Source of the DNA: Elymus sibiricus
Lineage: Eukaryota > Streptophyta > Magnoliopsida > Poales > Poaceae
Length of the DNA stretch: 64,000 nt
Direction of reading: 5' to 3'
Assembly: GCA_039707655.1 (NCBI GenBank)
Contig: CM077676.1
Location: 453,706,379-453,770,378 of the forward strand
This document shows positions 33,146 through 44,688 of the stretch, piece after piece. The position numbers and the translations under genes are program-made. The notes beneath the pieces were generated by a model. The model had not been told where the DNA came from. It saw nothing but the letters and a program-made list of their open reading frames with translations, and did not search any database. Position 1 is the first letter of the stretch, and every line of letters begins with the position of its first letter.

Positions 33146-33423
33146 TGGGCTCGGCGGTCCTCCTCCCGGGAGGCCGCCTCTACTGACATATCTGTATCAT
33201 CACTTCCACCGTTCTCCCCTTGTCTTCCCCTCTTCACAACTTGAACTTTTTCTGGCGTTCCAATACACGAGGACACCGCAGCAAAGCCATTCTCGAGCAA
33301 TAGTACAGTACCAGCCACCTTCCCTGCAAGATTAGGCACTGGCTGCCCATTAACATTCAGAGTGCCATCCTCCTGAACTAGTATCTTCCTAACTCCTCTA
33401 CCCTCCTCCCCTTCTACTCCAGT
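33142..33423 (-). pseudogene. LINE ORF1, C-terminal end
   Basis: This frame continues ORF1 from 52392 after removal of LARD A, with no codon lost at the junction. It encodes GVRKILVQEDGTLNVNGQPV and a charged tail, and stops with TGA at 33142-33144. That stop overlaps the ORF2 start codon by two bases, in the sequence ATGA. Confidence 0.85.
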
Positions 33424-33428
33424 ATATT

Positions 33429-36400
33429 TCTGATGCCCCCGACTCAATCATGCACTAATCATACACGCAAATGCGCACGATCAAGATCAGAGACTCACGG
33501 GAAGATATCACAACACAACTCTAGACACAAATACAAACATAAAGCTTCATATTACAAGCCAGGGCCACGAAGGCTCGAATACATAAGTCAGCTAAAGCAA
33601 CAATATCTGAGTACAGACATAAATAAACAAGTTTGCCTTAAGAAGGCTGAGCAAAACAATGACATCTAGATCGAAAAGGTGCATGCCTGCTGCCTGGGAG
33701 CCTCCGAACTACTCCTGGTCGTCGGTCTCCACGTAGTAGTAGGCTCCGTCGGTGTGGCAGTAGTCGTCAATGGCATCAGCTGTCTCCTGGGCTCCGTCAT
33801 CTGATCGCAGCAACCGGGTAGGGGAAAAGAGGTAGCAAAGCAACCGTGAGTACTCATCCAAAGTACTCGCAAGACTTACATCAAAACTATGCTAATCATG
33901 CATCGGTATCAAATGAAGGGGTTGTATATGTGTGCTAGACTACAGAAATGCCAGAATAGAGGAGAAGGCCTGGCCTATCAAAGACTAGCATCTTGTAGCA
34001 TTAGAGGAGTACAGATCAGCATATAATAATGTAATAAGTATGTAATAGCAATGCCCAGAGATCCTTCCTCGACTACCCCGTGAGAAAGCGATCCCGGAGC
34101 TATCATATTATTTAACTAACACAGGTATCCAGTTCTAGTTGTAGTAGATCAGAATACTCTCCGAGCGTCCGTTACCGTGGACACGGCTATTCGAATAGAT
34201 TAACTTCCCTGCAGGGGTGCACCAACTTACCCAACACGCTCGATTAACTCCGGCCGGACACACTTTTCGGGTCATGCCCGGCCTCGGCTGATCGACATGC
34301 CGTAGTCCTACCTAGGCTCAACAGAGAGGCCATCACGCCGGTCTAAATCCTAAGCGCGGAGGGGTCATCGGCCAATCGTCCTCTACACTCCTGCGCGTTG
34401 CGAAGGCGGCCGGGACCAAACCTAGCCCATGTATACAAACGCAGGCGTTCTAGTTCACCCGGGCGCGCGCCGCACAACTGCTGACGTCTGAAGGGCTTTC
34501 GGGATAATCGTACGACGCCGAGTGCCCATACTTATTCCCACGTGGTGGTTAGTGCGAAAAGGCCAGAGGCCTACTCAGATCACATATCCAAACCCATTAG
34601 TCTATTGGGAGCTCGCGGTGACGATCAGTGCTCCTGTCGCCCCGTCTCGCGGACTTACGACAAGGGCCAGGCCCATCCCTCTCCTGGGGCGGTCTCTGCC
34701 TACCCGGTCGTGCCGCGTCAATAAATCTCGCGGGTACCCTCCTGTACAACCCGACTTATCAAGGGACTGTCGGGAACTCAGGTCCACCCCTACCGGGGCG
34801 GTACCGCCTGTCCCTTCAGTCCCGCAGTAATAGTAAACGGGGATCAGTTAAAGGTAATAGTGTGTCCTTACCATTAAGGTGAACTTGGAGGAATCACCCT
34901 CAGTAGGTTCACGCTTGAGGTGCTGCACGATAGAGACATCATCGGGAGTGGTGATTGAGGAATCACCCTCAGTAATTGCTACTTGTGAGCTGCGTTGGGA
35001 TTTCCCCGAAGAGGAGGGGATGATGCAGTACAGTAGAGATAAGTATTTCCCTCAGTTATGAAACCAAGGTTATCAATCTAGTAGGACAATCACGCAACAA
35101 ATCGTTAGCAGCACTTGCACACAAAATAACAAATCCTCGCACCCAACGCGAACAAGGGGTTGTCAATCCCTTGACGGTTATTTGCAAGATTAAATTGTAT
35201 GGTGATAGATAGATAGATCAAACAAAAATACAAGATAAAATAAATAAAGTAAAATTGCAGCGAGGTATTTTTGGGATATTTAATATATGATAAAAGTAGA
35301 CCCGGGGGCCATAGTTTTCACTAGAGGCTTCTCTCTTGAAAATAGCATACGGTGGGTAAACAAATTATTGTTGGGCAATTGATAGAAAAGCAAATAATCA
35401 TGACGATATCCAAGGCAATGATCATGTATATAGGCATCACGTCCGAGACAAGTAGACCGACTCCTGCCTGCATCTACTACTATTACTCCACCCATCGACC
35501 GCTATCCAGCATGCATCTAGAGTATTAAGTTCATAAAGAACGGAGTAACGCCTTAAGCAAGATGACATGATGTAGACAAAGTAAACTCACGCATGAATAA
35601 ACCCCATCTTTTTACCCTTAATAGCAACGATACATACGTGTCATGTCCCTTTCTGTCACTGGGATTGAGCACCGCAAGATCGAACCCATTACAAAGCACC
35701 TCTCCCATTGCAAGATAAATTAATCTAGTTGGCCAAACCAAATCAATAGATCGGAGAGAAATACAAAGTTACAATAATCATGCATAAAAGAGTTCAGAGA
35801 AAACTCAAATAATATTCGTGGATAATATGATCATAAACTCACAATTCATCGGATCCCAACAAACACACCGCAAAAAGTGATTACATCGGATAGAACTCCA
35901 AGAACATCGAGGAGAACATTGTATTGAAGATCAAAAAGAGAGAAGAAGCCATCTAGCTACTAACTATGGACCCGAAGGTCTGTGGTAAACTACTCACGCA
36001 TCATCGGAAGGGCAGCAAGGTTGATGGAGAGCCCCTCCGTGATCGAATCCCCCTCCGGCGGAGTGCCGGAAAAGGCCTCCAGATGGGATATCTCGAGAAC
36101 AGGAACTTGCGGCGGCGGAAAAAGTATTTCGTGGATTCCTCTGTTGGTTTCCCGATTTTAGAGAATTTATAGAGGTGGAATTAGGTCAAACAGAGCAGAG
36201 GTGGGCCCACGAGACACCAGGGCGCGCCACCCCCCTGGGCGCGCCCTGGTGGCTCGTGGCCACCTCCTCTATCTTCTTGCCCTCTCCCGAAGCTTCTCGT
36301 GTCTCTTATGTCCAGAAAAAAATCTCCAAAAAGTTTCGTGGCATTTGGACTTCGTTTGGTACTGATATTCTGAAAAACCAAAAACAGGCAAAAAACAGCA

Positions 36401-39045
36401 ACTGGCACATGGCACTGAGTTAATAGGTTAGTCCCAAAAATGATATATAATTGCTTGTAAGTGTATATAAAACATCCATGATTGATACTATAATAGCATG
36501 GAACAATCAAAAATTATAGATACGTTGGAGACATATCAGTAATCCACAATCGATGTGCTACACTACAGAGATATCATCAGAAGTGAGATACGAGGCATCA
36601 CCCTCGGCACTCGATAGTAGCTCTGCAGAGTCGTACAACTAAGGGGGGTTGTTGGTGGTGTGTTCGGTCTTTGTACATCGATCACACTGATCGAATCACT
36701 GGTAGTAGAGCATGGCAACACAGACAAGGGTGTAGGGCCTCTGATGGATCACTAACCAGCCTATACTAAGCATATAGGACAACAGGTAAAGTATCAGCAG
36801 CAGGATACAAAATCAGGCTATGCATCAGAATAGGAACTATCGAATACAGTTGCAAAATCTAATGCAAGCATGGGAGAGAAAGAATGGGCGATATAGGAAT
36901 GATCAAGGGGGTTTTTCTTGCCTGGTTGCTTTGCAGACAGAATCGGATCCGCGGCGGTGAAGTAGTCGATCATCGGATCAACAGCGGTCTCGGAGACTAC
37001 CGGAAAGAAAGTAACGGAGGGGAAACAATAAATAACAGAGCAATCAAATGCATCACAGATGTATGTCACGGCAAAAGTGTTGGTGATATGCTCTAATGCA
37101 TTACTAGGCATTTTAATTGAAGAGGGAAAATATTCCTGAATATTTTCCCAGCTCCAGTGATTTATCGGTATATTGAACCAGGGGCAAATTGTCCATGTTC
37201 ACTATGTTAGAGGGGTGTGGTAGGTATGTGGATGGCATATTCGGATTCGTTGAATTTTTCTGATCATTTTTCATATATAAATTAATTTCATCTGAGTTAC
37301 GGATTATTTTATATGAATTTTCCAAAGTTTTAACAATATTCTGACATTTCTGGAATTATATTAATTCGAATTTTAAACAGTGCAATTATTTTTATAATCA
37401 GAGACAGCCAGCCACAGTCAATGACATGTGGGGCCAGTCAACTGCTGACTCAGCAGTTAACCATTGACTGGTAAAAGGATGAACATTGATGGTGGGGCCC
37501 AGGTGTCATTGACAAAGAAGTTAATTAATCTGATTAGTTTAGTTTAATTAGCGGTTGGGTCACACTGTCATAGTCACAATTTAACTTAGTTTTATTTCAA
37601 TCATTTAGTTAACCGAAGGGGCCCACATGTCAGTGTATACTTAGCAGCGGGATTAGTACTAACTAATTGGGCTGACACGCGGGACCCACACGTCAGTGGC
37701 ACATAGGCCATTTGAACGCCGGCGCGCGCTCCGGCATGGCAGAACAAGGCGGCGACGCGCGGGAGGTCATCGGAAATGCGCTAGGGGGCATGGTTTTGGA
37801 TGCGGCCAGGAGCGTTCGAACGCCCGCGACGGTGCGCATCGAGTGGCGTGGTGGCAACTCTGGGGATGGACTGTAGCAACGCCGGCGACGAGGTCAGCGG
37901 GGGAAGGAGCTCGAGCGAGCTCGGGCTAGGGGCTGCAGCACACGCACGAGCAAACTAAGGAGATGGGGATGCTCTACGGAGTCCTACGAAGACGGTGGAC
38001 GCACGCGCTTGACCAAATGGTCACCGGACCATGCCGGCATCGAGCTCGAGCGGCGGCAAGCTTCGGCAATGGCGGCGGCGTTAGCTAGGATCATGAATCC
38101 AAGCGGGAGGCAGAGGGGAATTGAGCGGATGCTCACCTATGAGCACACGAAAGGCTCGGTGGGGAGTTTAGGAGCAGCAGGGCGACGAATTTGACGGAGG
38201 CGAGGCGATGCCCGAGGAGGAAGACGACGACGGATCCGGCGTTGTGGTGGTCCCCGGCTTGAATGGCTTGGCGCAGACGAAGCGGTGGCCGTCAGTGGAG
38301 TGACTGGACACGGTGGCGCATCGCGGGCAGGCCGACGGCTACACGGATGTTGATGGCATGGCGACGATAGAGGCGCGTGGTTGCGGTGAGGATGAAAGCG
38401 GCGCGAGGAGGGGAAAGTTGGCGACCTAGGGTTAGCAGGGGGTTGGGGACGCCCTTATCTACTCACAGGCGAGCGGCTGGGGTGTCACGCGTCGTGCATC
38501 CACCGGAGAGGGAGGGGATCGACCACGAGCATGCCGACACGGGAGGAAGACGACCTGTAGCTGTGGACTGTGCCTTGCTGGGCTGTAGTGCACAGGAGAT
38601 TTTCTCCTTTTCTTTTTCTGTCAAATGGAATAGCTCATCTTTGTATTTATTTGAGCTATCAAATGATTTTTGTTAGATGTGAAACTTTGCACATAAATCA
38701 AGCACAATATTGTGGTGTTGCACAAAAAGTTTCAGAGCATTTGGAAATGTTTACACATTTTTAGAATTAGAAAAGGCTAAGATAATTGCTGCTGGACCAC
38801 TGTTTTAAAATCCAGGGGCATTTTGGGAACCCAAATGAGGTTGGTTTCAACATGACAATTACTTAGTGAATATTTGCCATATCATGAACTATTTTGCTTG
38901 CAAGTCTGAAAATGTAAATATTTAACCTGCATTTTAAATTGGATTTGAATTTGATTTTTAGACAAGTGGCAATTTGCATAGTAACCATGATGACATGGCA
39001 ACCATTAGGGGGAGATTACTGTAGCTTTACACCAGGGTTGTTACA
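33429..39045 (-). repeat. 3' LTR of LARD A (contains a solo LTR)
   Basis: About 4.05 kb once the 1562-bp solo LTR and one copy of its duplication are removed. The outer end reads, on the minus strand, GGGGGCATCAGA, against GGGGGCGTCACA in the other LTR. The inner end reads TGTAACAACCC. It matches 49397-52386 except for about 1.1 kb (roughly 36907-38018) that is missing from the other copy. Confidence 0.88.
34977..36538 (-). mobile_element. Solo LTR of Gypsy-type family 1
   Basis: The 1562-bp LTR is nearly identical to those at 6217-7785 and 11337-12899 and is flanked by a perfect GTAAT duplication (34972-34976 and 36539-36543). The uninterrupted target is seen in the other LARD A LTR near 50980. 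No internal domain remains, so unequal or intra-element recombination removed it. Confidence 0.95.
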
Positions 39046-40113
39046 AATCTCCTCCGCTACAAGAAATCTCGTCTCGAGATTTAAGAGGTAGAGTAAGGCG
39101 AAAGAATTGGTTACGAAATTCTAACGAGTCTTCTCGATCTTGGTTGCTCTTCTCGAAGAGTTCGCTCCATGATGTTTATACCTCCATTCCTCTGCTTCTG
39201 TGCGTCGTGACGAAGTTGTCATCCTTCCTTCGGAGTTGTCATCGTACTTACAAGAAGAATAAGGGGGGGTATTTCGGGAGAACGGATCTTTGCAAGGTTG
39301 ATTATCTGGTGGATAACTCAAGGAATGTGGCAGAAAGTATCTCTCGAATTGAAACTTAAGAAAAACATCGAGAGCAAAATAAGAAGGTACAATAAGAAGT
39401 TTCAAGCGGATAGGCAATCGTTCGAGGCCTGAAACAGAGTGTGAGAGGGGTTTAGAGCAACGAAAATAAATATTGTGTCTAATACTAGAATAGATCATCC
39501 CTAAGACGGTGGCTCGTCAATTACATATGAAGCCAAGCGCAAGGAATAACTTCGGAAACAGGGATGTACAGGAGAGTCAGGTTTCGATCCTGTAGAACTG
39601 CGGTGAGTGTAGATTAAGAGTAGGGAGGACGGTGACATCTTGCACGATCATGATAGCAAGGCATGTCAGAGGATAGCTTGTCACATATGTCGGCAACAAC
39701 GTCGGTACCAAGGGCGGGGAACGAAGAGAACCATTTTCCTGCTCGTTGAAATGAGGCGGACCAATAGGCAAAGTTCTCGTCCACTGGTGGTTACCGGAAT
39801 GTCATCAACAATAGTAACAAGGTCATGCTGATAGAGTTGTACACCGAGATGTTTTCATAAGAAGAGAATTATTACTGCTTAGATCATATGAACTATAAGA
39901 AAGGTTAAACAGACGAATGGAAAGGAAAATGTGATTATCAGATTAAACAGACCAATGGAAAGGAAAATGTGTTTATACACAAGTGTTAGGTGTATATCCT
40001 TCCCAAGGAAAAGCAGAGCATGATATACATGTTAGGACCTCAAGTACATAACCATCAAGATAAGGGGCAAGGAGAATTCATGATGTTTACCCATACAACG
40101 GTGTTTGGACAAT
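39046..40113 (-). other. LARD A internal domain, 3' part
   Basis: Noncoding. Next to the LTR the minus strand carries GTAGCGGAGGAGATT, the presumed polypurine tract. Sequence around 39560-39650 corresponds to the internal domain of LARD B near 59040-59150. No gene is supported. Confidence 0.7.
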
Positions 40114-41639
40114 TGATAACCCACAAGTATAGGGGATCAATTGTAGCTTTTTCGATAAATAAGAGTGTCGAACCCAACGAGGAGCTAAAGGTAGAATTAA
40201 TATTCCCTTCAAGTTCTATCGACCACCGATACAACTCTACGCACACTTAACGTTTGCTTTATCCAAAACAAGTATGAAACTAGAAGTACTTTGTAGGTGT
40301 ATTGCTACAACTACTTTGCAAGAATAAAACTAGGAGTACTTTGCAAGAATAAAACTACGAGTAATTTGCAAGATAATAAAAGTTAGTTGTTTAGTAGAAA
40401 GCTTTTGTAACACAAGAGAAGGATTTGTCCATAGGCAATCGATAACTAGACCGGTAATCATTATTGCAATTTTATATGAGGGAGAGGCATGAGCTAACAT
40501 ACTTTCCATACTTGGATCATATGCACTTATGATTGGAACTCTAGCAAGCATCCGCAACTACCAAAGATCATTAAGGTAAAACCTAACCATAGCATTAAGT
40601 AACAAGTCCCCTTTACTCCCATACGCAACAACCCCCTTACTCGGGTGTAAGCTTCTGTCACTCTAGCCACCCACTACAAGAGAATTATGAATGTATTGCA
40701 AACCCTACAACGGGGATCCCTCATGCTTGCGTGACACGGAGGGCACCATAGGACAGCACCAAAACAAAACATACAACTCAAACCAATCACGATCATCAAT
40801 CAACCCAAAGGACAAAAAGAAATCTACTCAAACATCATAGGATTGCCATACATCATTGGATAATAATATATAGCGTTAAGCATCATGTTTAAGTAGAGAT
40901 TACAGCGGGGAGAAGAGGTGTTACACCGCTGCATAGAGGGGGAGAGAGTTGGTGTTGACGGCGGCGAAGTTGTTGGTGTAGATCACCGTCATGATGGTTG
41001 CCCCGGCGGCGTTCCGACACCACCGGGAGAGAGGGGGAGAGAGCCCCCCTCCTTCTTCTTCTTCCTTGGCCTCCCCCCTAGATGGGAGGAGAGTTCCCCC
41101 TCTGGTCCATGGCCGCCATGGCTCCCGGAGGGGAGGAGCCCCTCCGAGATTGGATCTCTCTCTCTGTTCTCTTCTGTTTTGCGTTCCTCTTTTCTGGCCT
41201 TTCACCGTTTCTTAAATATCCGGAGATTTGTAACTCCGATTGCGCTGAAATTTTAACACGATTTTTTTCTTGATATAAGTTTCCTTGCGGCCGAAGAAGA
41301 GCCCCAACCGACTTACTGTGTGCCCACGAGGCTCTACCACGCGGCCAGGGGGCGCCAAGGTGGCTTGTGGAGGCTGTGGGCCTCCGTTTGCGTTGATTCC
41401 ACCTCCCAAAAATCACATATATTCCAAAATAATTCTCCGTAAAATTTTATTGTATTTGGACTTCGTTTGATATGGATTTTCTGTGAAACAAAAAACAAGC
41501 AGAAAACAGGAACTGACACTGGGCACTGGATCAATATGTTAGTCCCAAAAATAATATAAAATGTTGCCAAAAATATGTGAAAGTTGTAGAATATTGGCAT
41601 GAAACAATCAAAAATTATAGATACGACGGAGACGTATCA
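40114..41639 (-). repeat. 3' LTR of Gypsy-type family 2
   Basis: 1526 bp, nearly identical to 46186-47723. On the minus strand it ends CTTGTGGGTTATCA. It contains a CCTTCTTCTTCTTCC-type pyrimidine stretch near 41055. Confidence 0.93.
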
Positions 41640-41654
41640 GCATCCCCAAGCTTA
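41640..41654 (-). promoter_or_regulatory. Polypurine tract of Gypsy-type family 2
   Basis: The minus strand reads TAAGCTTGGGGATGC, identical to the family 1 tract, directly before the 3' LTR. Confidence 0.75.
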
Positions 41655-42414
41655 ATTCCAGCTCGTCCTCGAGTAGGTAAATGATAAAAACAATATTTTT
41701 TATGTGGAATGCTACCTAGCATAATCTTGATCATATAATCTAATCATGGCATGAATATTAAGATACGAGTGATTCAAAGCAATAGTCTATAATTTGATAT
41801 AAAGACATCAATACTCAGGCATACCAACAAACAATCATGCCTTTCAGAATAAAAATGCTAAAGAAAGTTATCCCTACAAAATCATATGATCCTGTCATGC
41901 TCCATCTTCTTAACACAAAATATTTATCATGAACAACCCCGGTTTTAGCCAAGCAATTGGTTCATACTTTTTAATGCGCTTTAGCTTTTTCAACCCCCAC
42001 GCAATACATGAGCGCGAGCCATGGACATAGCACTATGTGTGGAATAGAATGCGGTGGTAGGGATCAATAAGGAGAAGTCAAAAAGGGAGAAAGTCTCGCA
42101 TCAATGAGGCGGATCAACGGGCTATGGAGATGCCCATCCATCGATATCAATGCGAGGAGTGGGGATTGCCATGCAACGGATACACTAAGAGCTATAAGTG
42201 TATGAAAGCTCAAACTGAAAACTAAGTGGGTGTGCATCCAACTTGCTTGCTCATGAAGACCTCGGGCATTTGAGGAAGCCCATCATCGGAATATACAAGC
42301 CAAGTTCTATAATGAAAAATTCCCACTAGTATATGAAAGTGACAACATATGAGACTCTCTATATGAAAAACATGGTGCTATTCTGAAGCACAAGTGTCGT
42401 AAAGGATAGTAACA

Positions 42415-42535
42415 TTGCCCCTTCTCTCTTTTTCTCTCATTTCATTTTTTTGTTTTCTCTTTTTTTCTTTTTTTCCTCTTTTTTTTGTGGGCTCTTTTTG
42501 GCCTTTTTTTCCCTTTTTATTTATTTTTCGTCCGA
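42415..42535 (-). repeat. Long polypurine (minus) / polypyrimidine (plus) tract
   Basis: The plus strand is an almost continuous T/C stretch with T-runs of 6-8, broken by GTGGGCTC and GGCC. On the element's own strand this is an A/G-rich tract of over 100 bases. Frames at 42415-42674 on the plus strand are low-complexity artefacts. Confidence 0.8.
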
Positions 42536-43448
42536 AGTCTCGTCCCGACTTGTTGGGGAATCATGGTCTCCATCATCCTTTCCTCACTGGGACAATGCTC
42601 TAATAATGATGATCATCACACTTTTATTTACTTACAACTCGATATTACAACTCGATAAAAACTATACAAGATGACTCTAAATGAATGCCTCTGGCAGTGT
42701 ACCAGGATGTGCAATGATCTAGCATAGCAAAGATATCAAAAAACGGACAAGCCATGAAAATATCATGCTAGCTATCTTATGATCATGCAAAGCAATATGA
42801 CAATAAATGCTCAAGTCATGTATATGATGATGATGGAAGTTGCATGGCAATATATCTCGGAATGGCTATGGAAATGCCATGATAGGTAGGTATGGTGGCT
42901 GTTTTGAGGAAGATATAAGGAGGCTTATGTGTGATAGAGCGTATCATATCACGGGGTTTGGATGCACCGGCGAAGTTTGCACCAACTCTCGAGGTGAGAA
43001 AGAGCAATGTGCGGTACCGAAGAGGCTAGCAATATGCGGAAGGGTGAGAGTGCGTATAATCCATGGACTCACATTAGTCATAAAGAACTCACATACTTAT
43101 TGCGAAAGTTTATTAGCCCTCGAAGCAAAGTACTACTATGCATGCCCCTAGGGGGGAGGTTGGTAGGAGTTAACCATCGCGCGCCCCCGACCGCCACACA
43201 AAGGAAGACAATCAAGAATAAATCATGCTCCAACTTCTTAGCATAACGACAGACCATACGTGCATGCTTCGGGAATCACAAACCTTAACACCAATATTCT
43301 TACTAAACCACAATCATTCACTAGTACCCCCCACATATTACCATCTCAATATCGCAAAACTATTGCAAGGAATCAAACTTATCATATTCAGTGATCTACA
43401 AGTTTTATGTAGGATTTTATGACTAACCATGTGAATGACCAATTCCTG

Positions 43449-43680
43449 TTGACTCTCTAAATAGATATAAGTGAAGCATGAGAGTTTAATTCTTTCTACA
43501 AAAGACCACACTCTAATAAATATAAGTGAAGCAAAAGAGCATTCTACAAATAACGGTTTTCTATGTGTAGAGAAACAGGGATCCAAACTTCAAATGATAT
43601 AAGTGAAGCACATGAAGCATTCTATAAAGCCATACTCAAAAGATATAAGTGAAGTGCAAAGAGCATTCTATAAATCAACC
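43449..43680 (-). repeat. Array of GATATAAGTGAAGCA motifs in family 2
   Basis: Four units contain (G/A)ATATAAGTGAAG plus CATGAGAG, CAAAAGAGCATTCTA or similar, with spacers of about 40-60 bases. It is the counterpart of 9120-9320. Confidence 0.75.
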
Positions 43681-43811
43681 CAGGACTGTCTCATACCAGC
43701 ATGGTGCATTTATTAAAAGAAAAATAAAAGGCACACGACGCTCCAAGAATTTACGCATATCATGTGAACAAAACAAAAACCGAAACATACCGATACTTGT
43801 TGAAGAAAGAT

Positions 43812-43896
43812 GGGATGCCTTCCGGGGCATCCCCAAGCTTAGACGCTTGAGTCTCCTTGAATATTTACTTGGGGTGCCTTGGGAATCCCCAAGCTT
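43812..43896 (-). promoter_or_regulatory. Hairpin plus internal polypurine-tract copies in family 2
   Basis: GGGATGCC and GGCATCCC form a stem around TTCCGG. GCATCCCCAAGCTTA is at 43827-43841 and AATCCCCAAGCTT at 43884-43896. The block is nearly identical to 9514-9601, although most of the surrounding sequence differs. Confidence 0.6.
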
Positions 43897-44688
43897 TAAC
43901 TCTTGCCTCTCCTTATTCTCCTCATATCGATACCTCCTCGATCTTCGAACACTTCATCCACACAAAACTTAACCGAACTTTTTATTAGCGGGGTTAGTAC
44001 GTATAACATCAAATCCCATCATGTCCTGCTGTAACATTATTGTATAATTATAATAAAACATTCCCACTGTACAATTCTATGGCTCCCAATTCAATGGGGC
44101 TCAACAAGATTTCAAACATAAGCAAATAACGAAACTATAACAGCAATCTGTGAAAACAGGACAGTCTGTAAAGATGCAAATGGTACATATACTTATGTAA
44201 CTCAAAGAATTCTGAAAAATTAGGAAAAAATAAAAAAATTGCATATAAGTACTGTGTAAAAATTTCAGAGTTTTTTCACGTTCCAGTAAATTACTAAAAT
44301 TCAAGCACTACAGCAAAAGTTTCTCTTTTTTCACAGCACACACCAAACAAGCAATTTAAACATCCTAAAGGTAAATCTTGGCACATTATTTTTATAATAC
44401 AATGGATTTGTACAAGGGGATAATTATTTTTCTTGAAAAGTTTCTGTAATCAAGATTCACAAAGTTTCCATGGGCATGAACAAAGTTCAAGGCATGCTCC
44501 CACTTCAACGGTGCTCGTCTTTCTCACTTTCACTTTTCTTTTTGAAAAAGTTTTAGGTTCCCCTCTATATTTTTTTTTGTTTTTAAACTTTTTGAAAGCA
44601 CACAACAAAATAAAATGACTCTCTAAAACTTCCGGGTTGTCTCCCAGGCAGCGCTTTCTTTAAAGCCATTAAGCTAGGCATAAAGTGC

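Larger units (their letters stand above)
30588..33428 (-). mobile_element. L1-type LINE, middle segment (piece 2 of 3)
   Basis: This piece lies between the Tat-lineage element and LARD A. It encodes the end of ORF1, the endonuclease and RT of ORF2. The right end carries ATATT (33424-33428), the target duplication of LARD A. Frames continue across both junctions when the insertions are removed. Confidence 0.9.
41655..44688 (-). other. Long noncoding part of the family 2 internal domain
   Basis: This 3-kb stretch has no recognisable coding domain. It contains a ~120-base tract that is polypurine on the minus strand (42415-42535), a GATATAAGTGAAGCA array (43449-43680) and the hairpin with polypurine copies (43812-43896). 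The order matches family 1. Confidence 0.7.
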
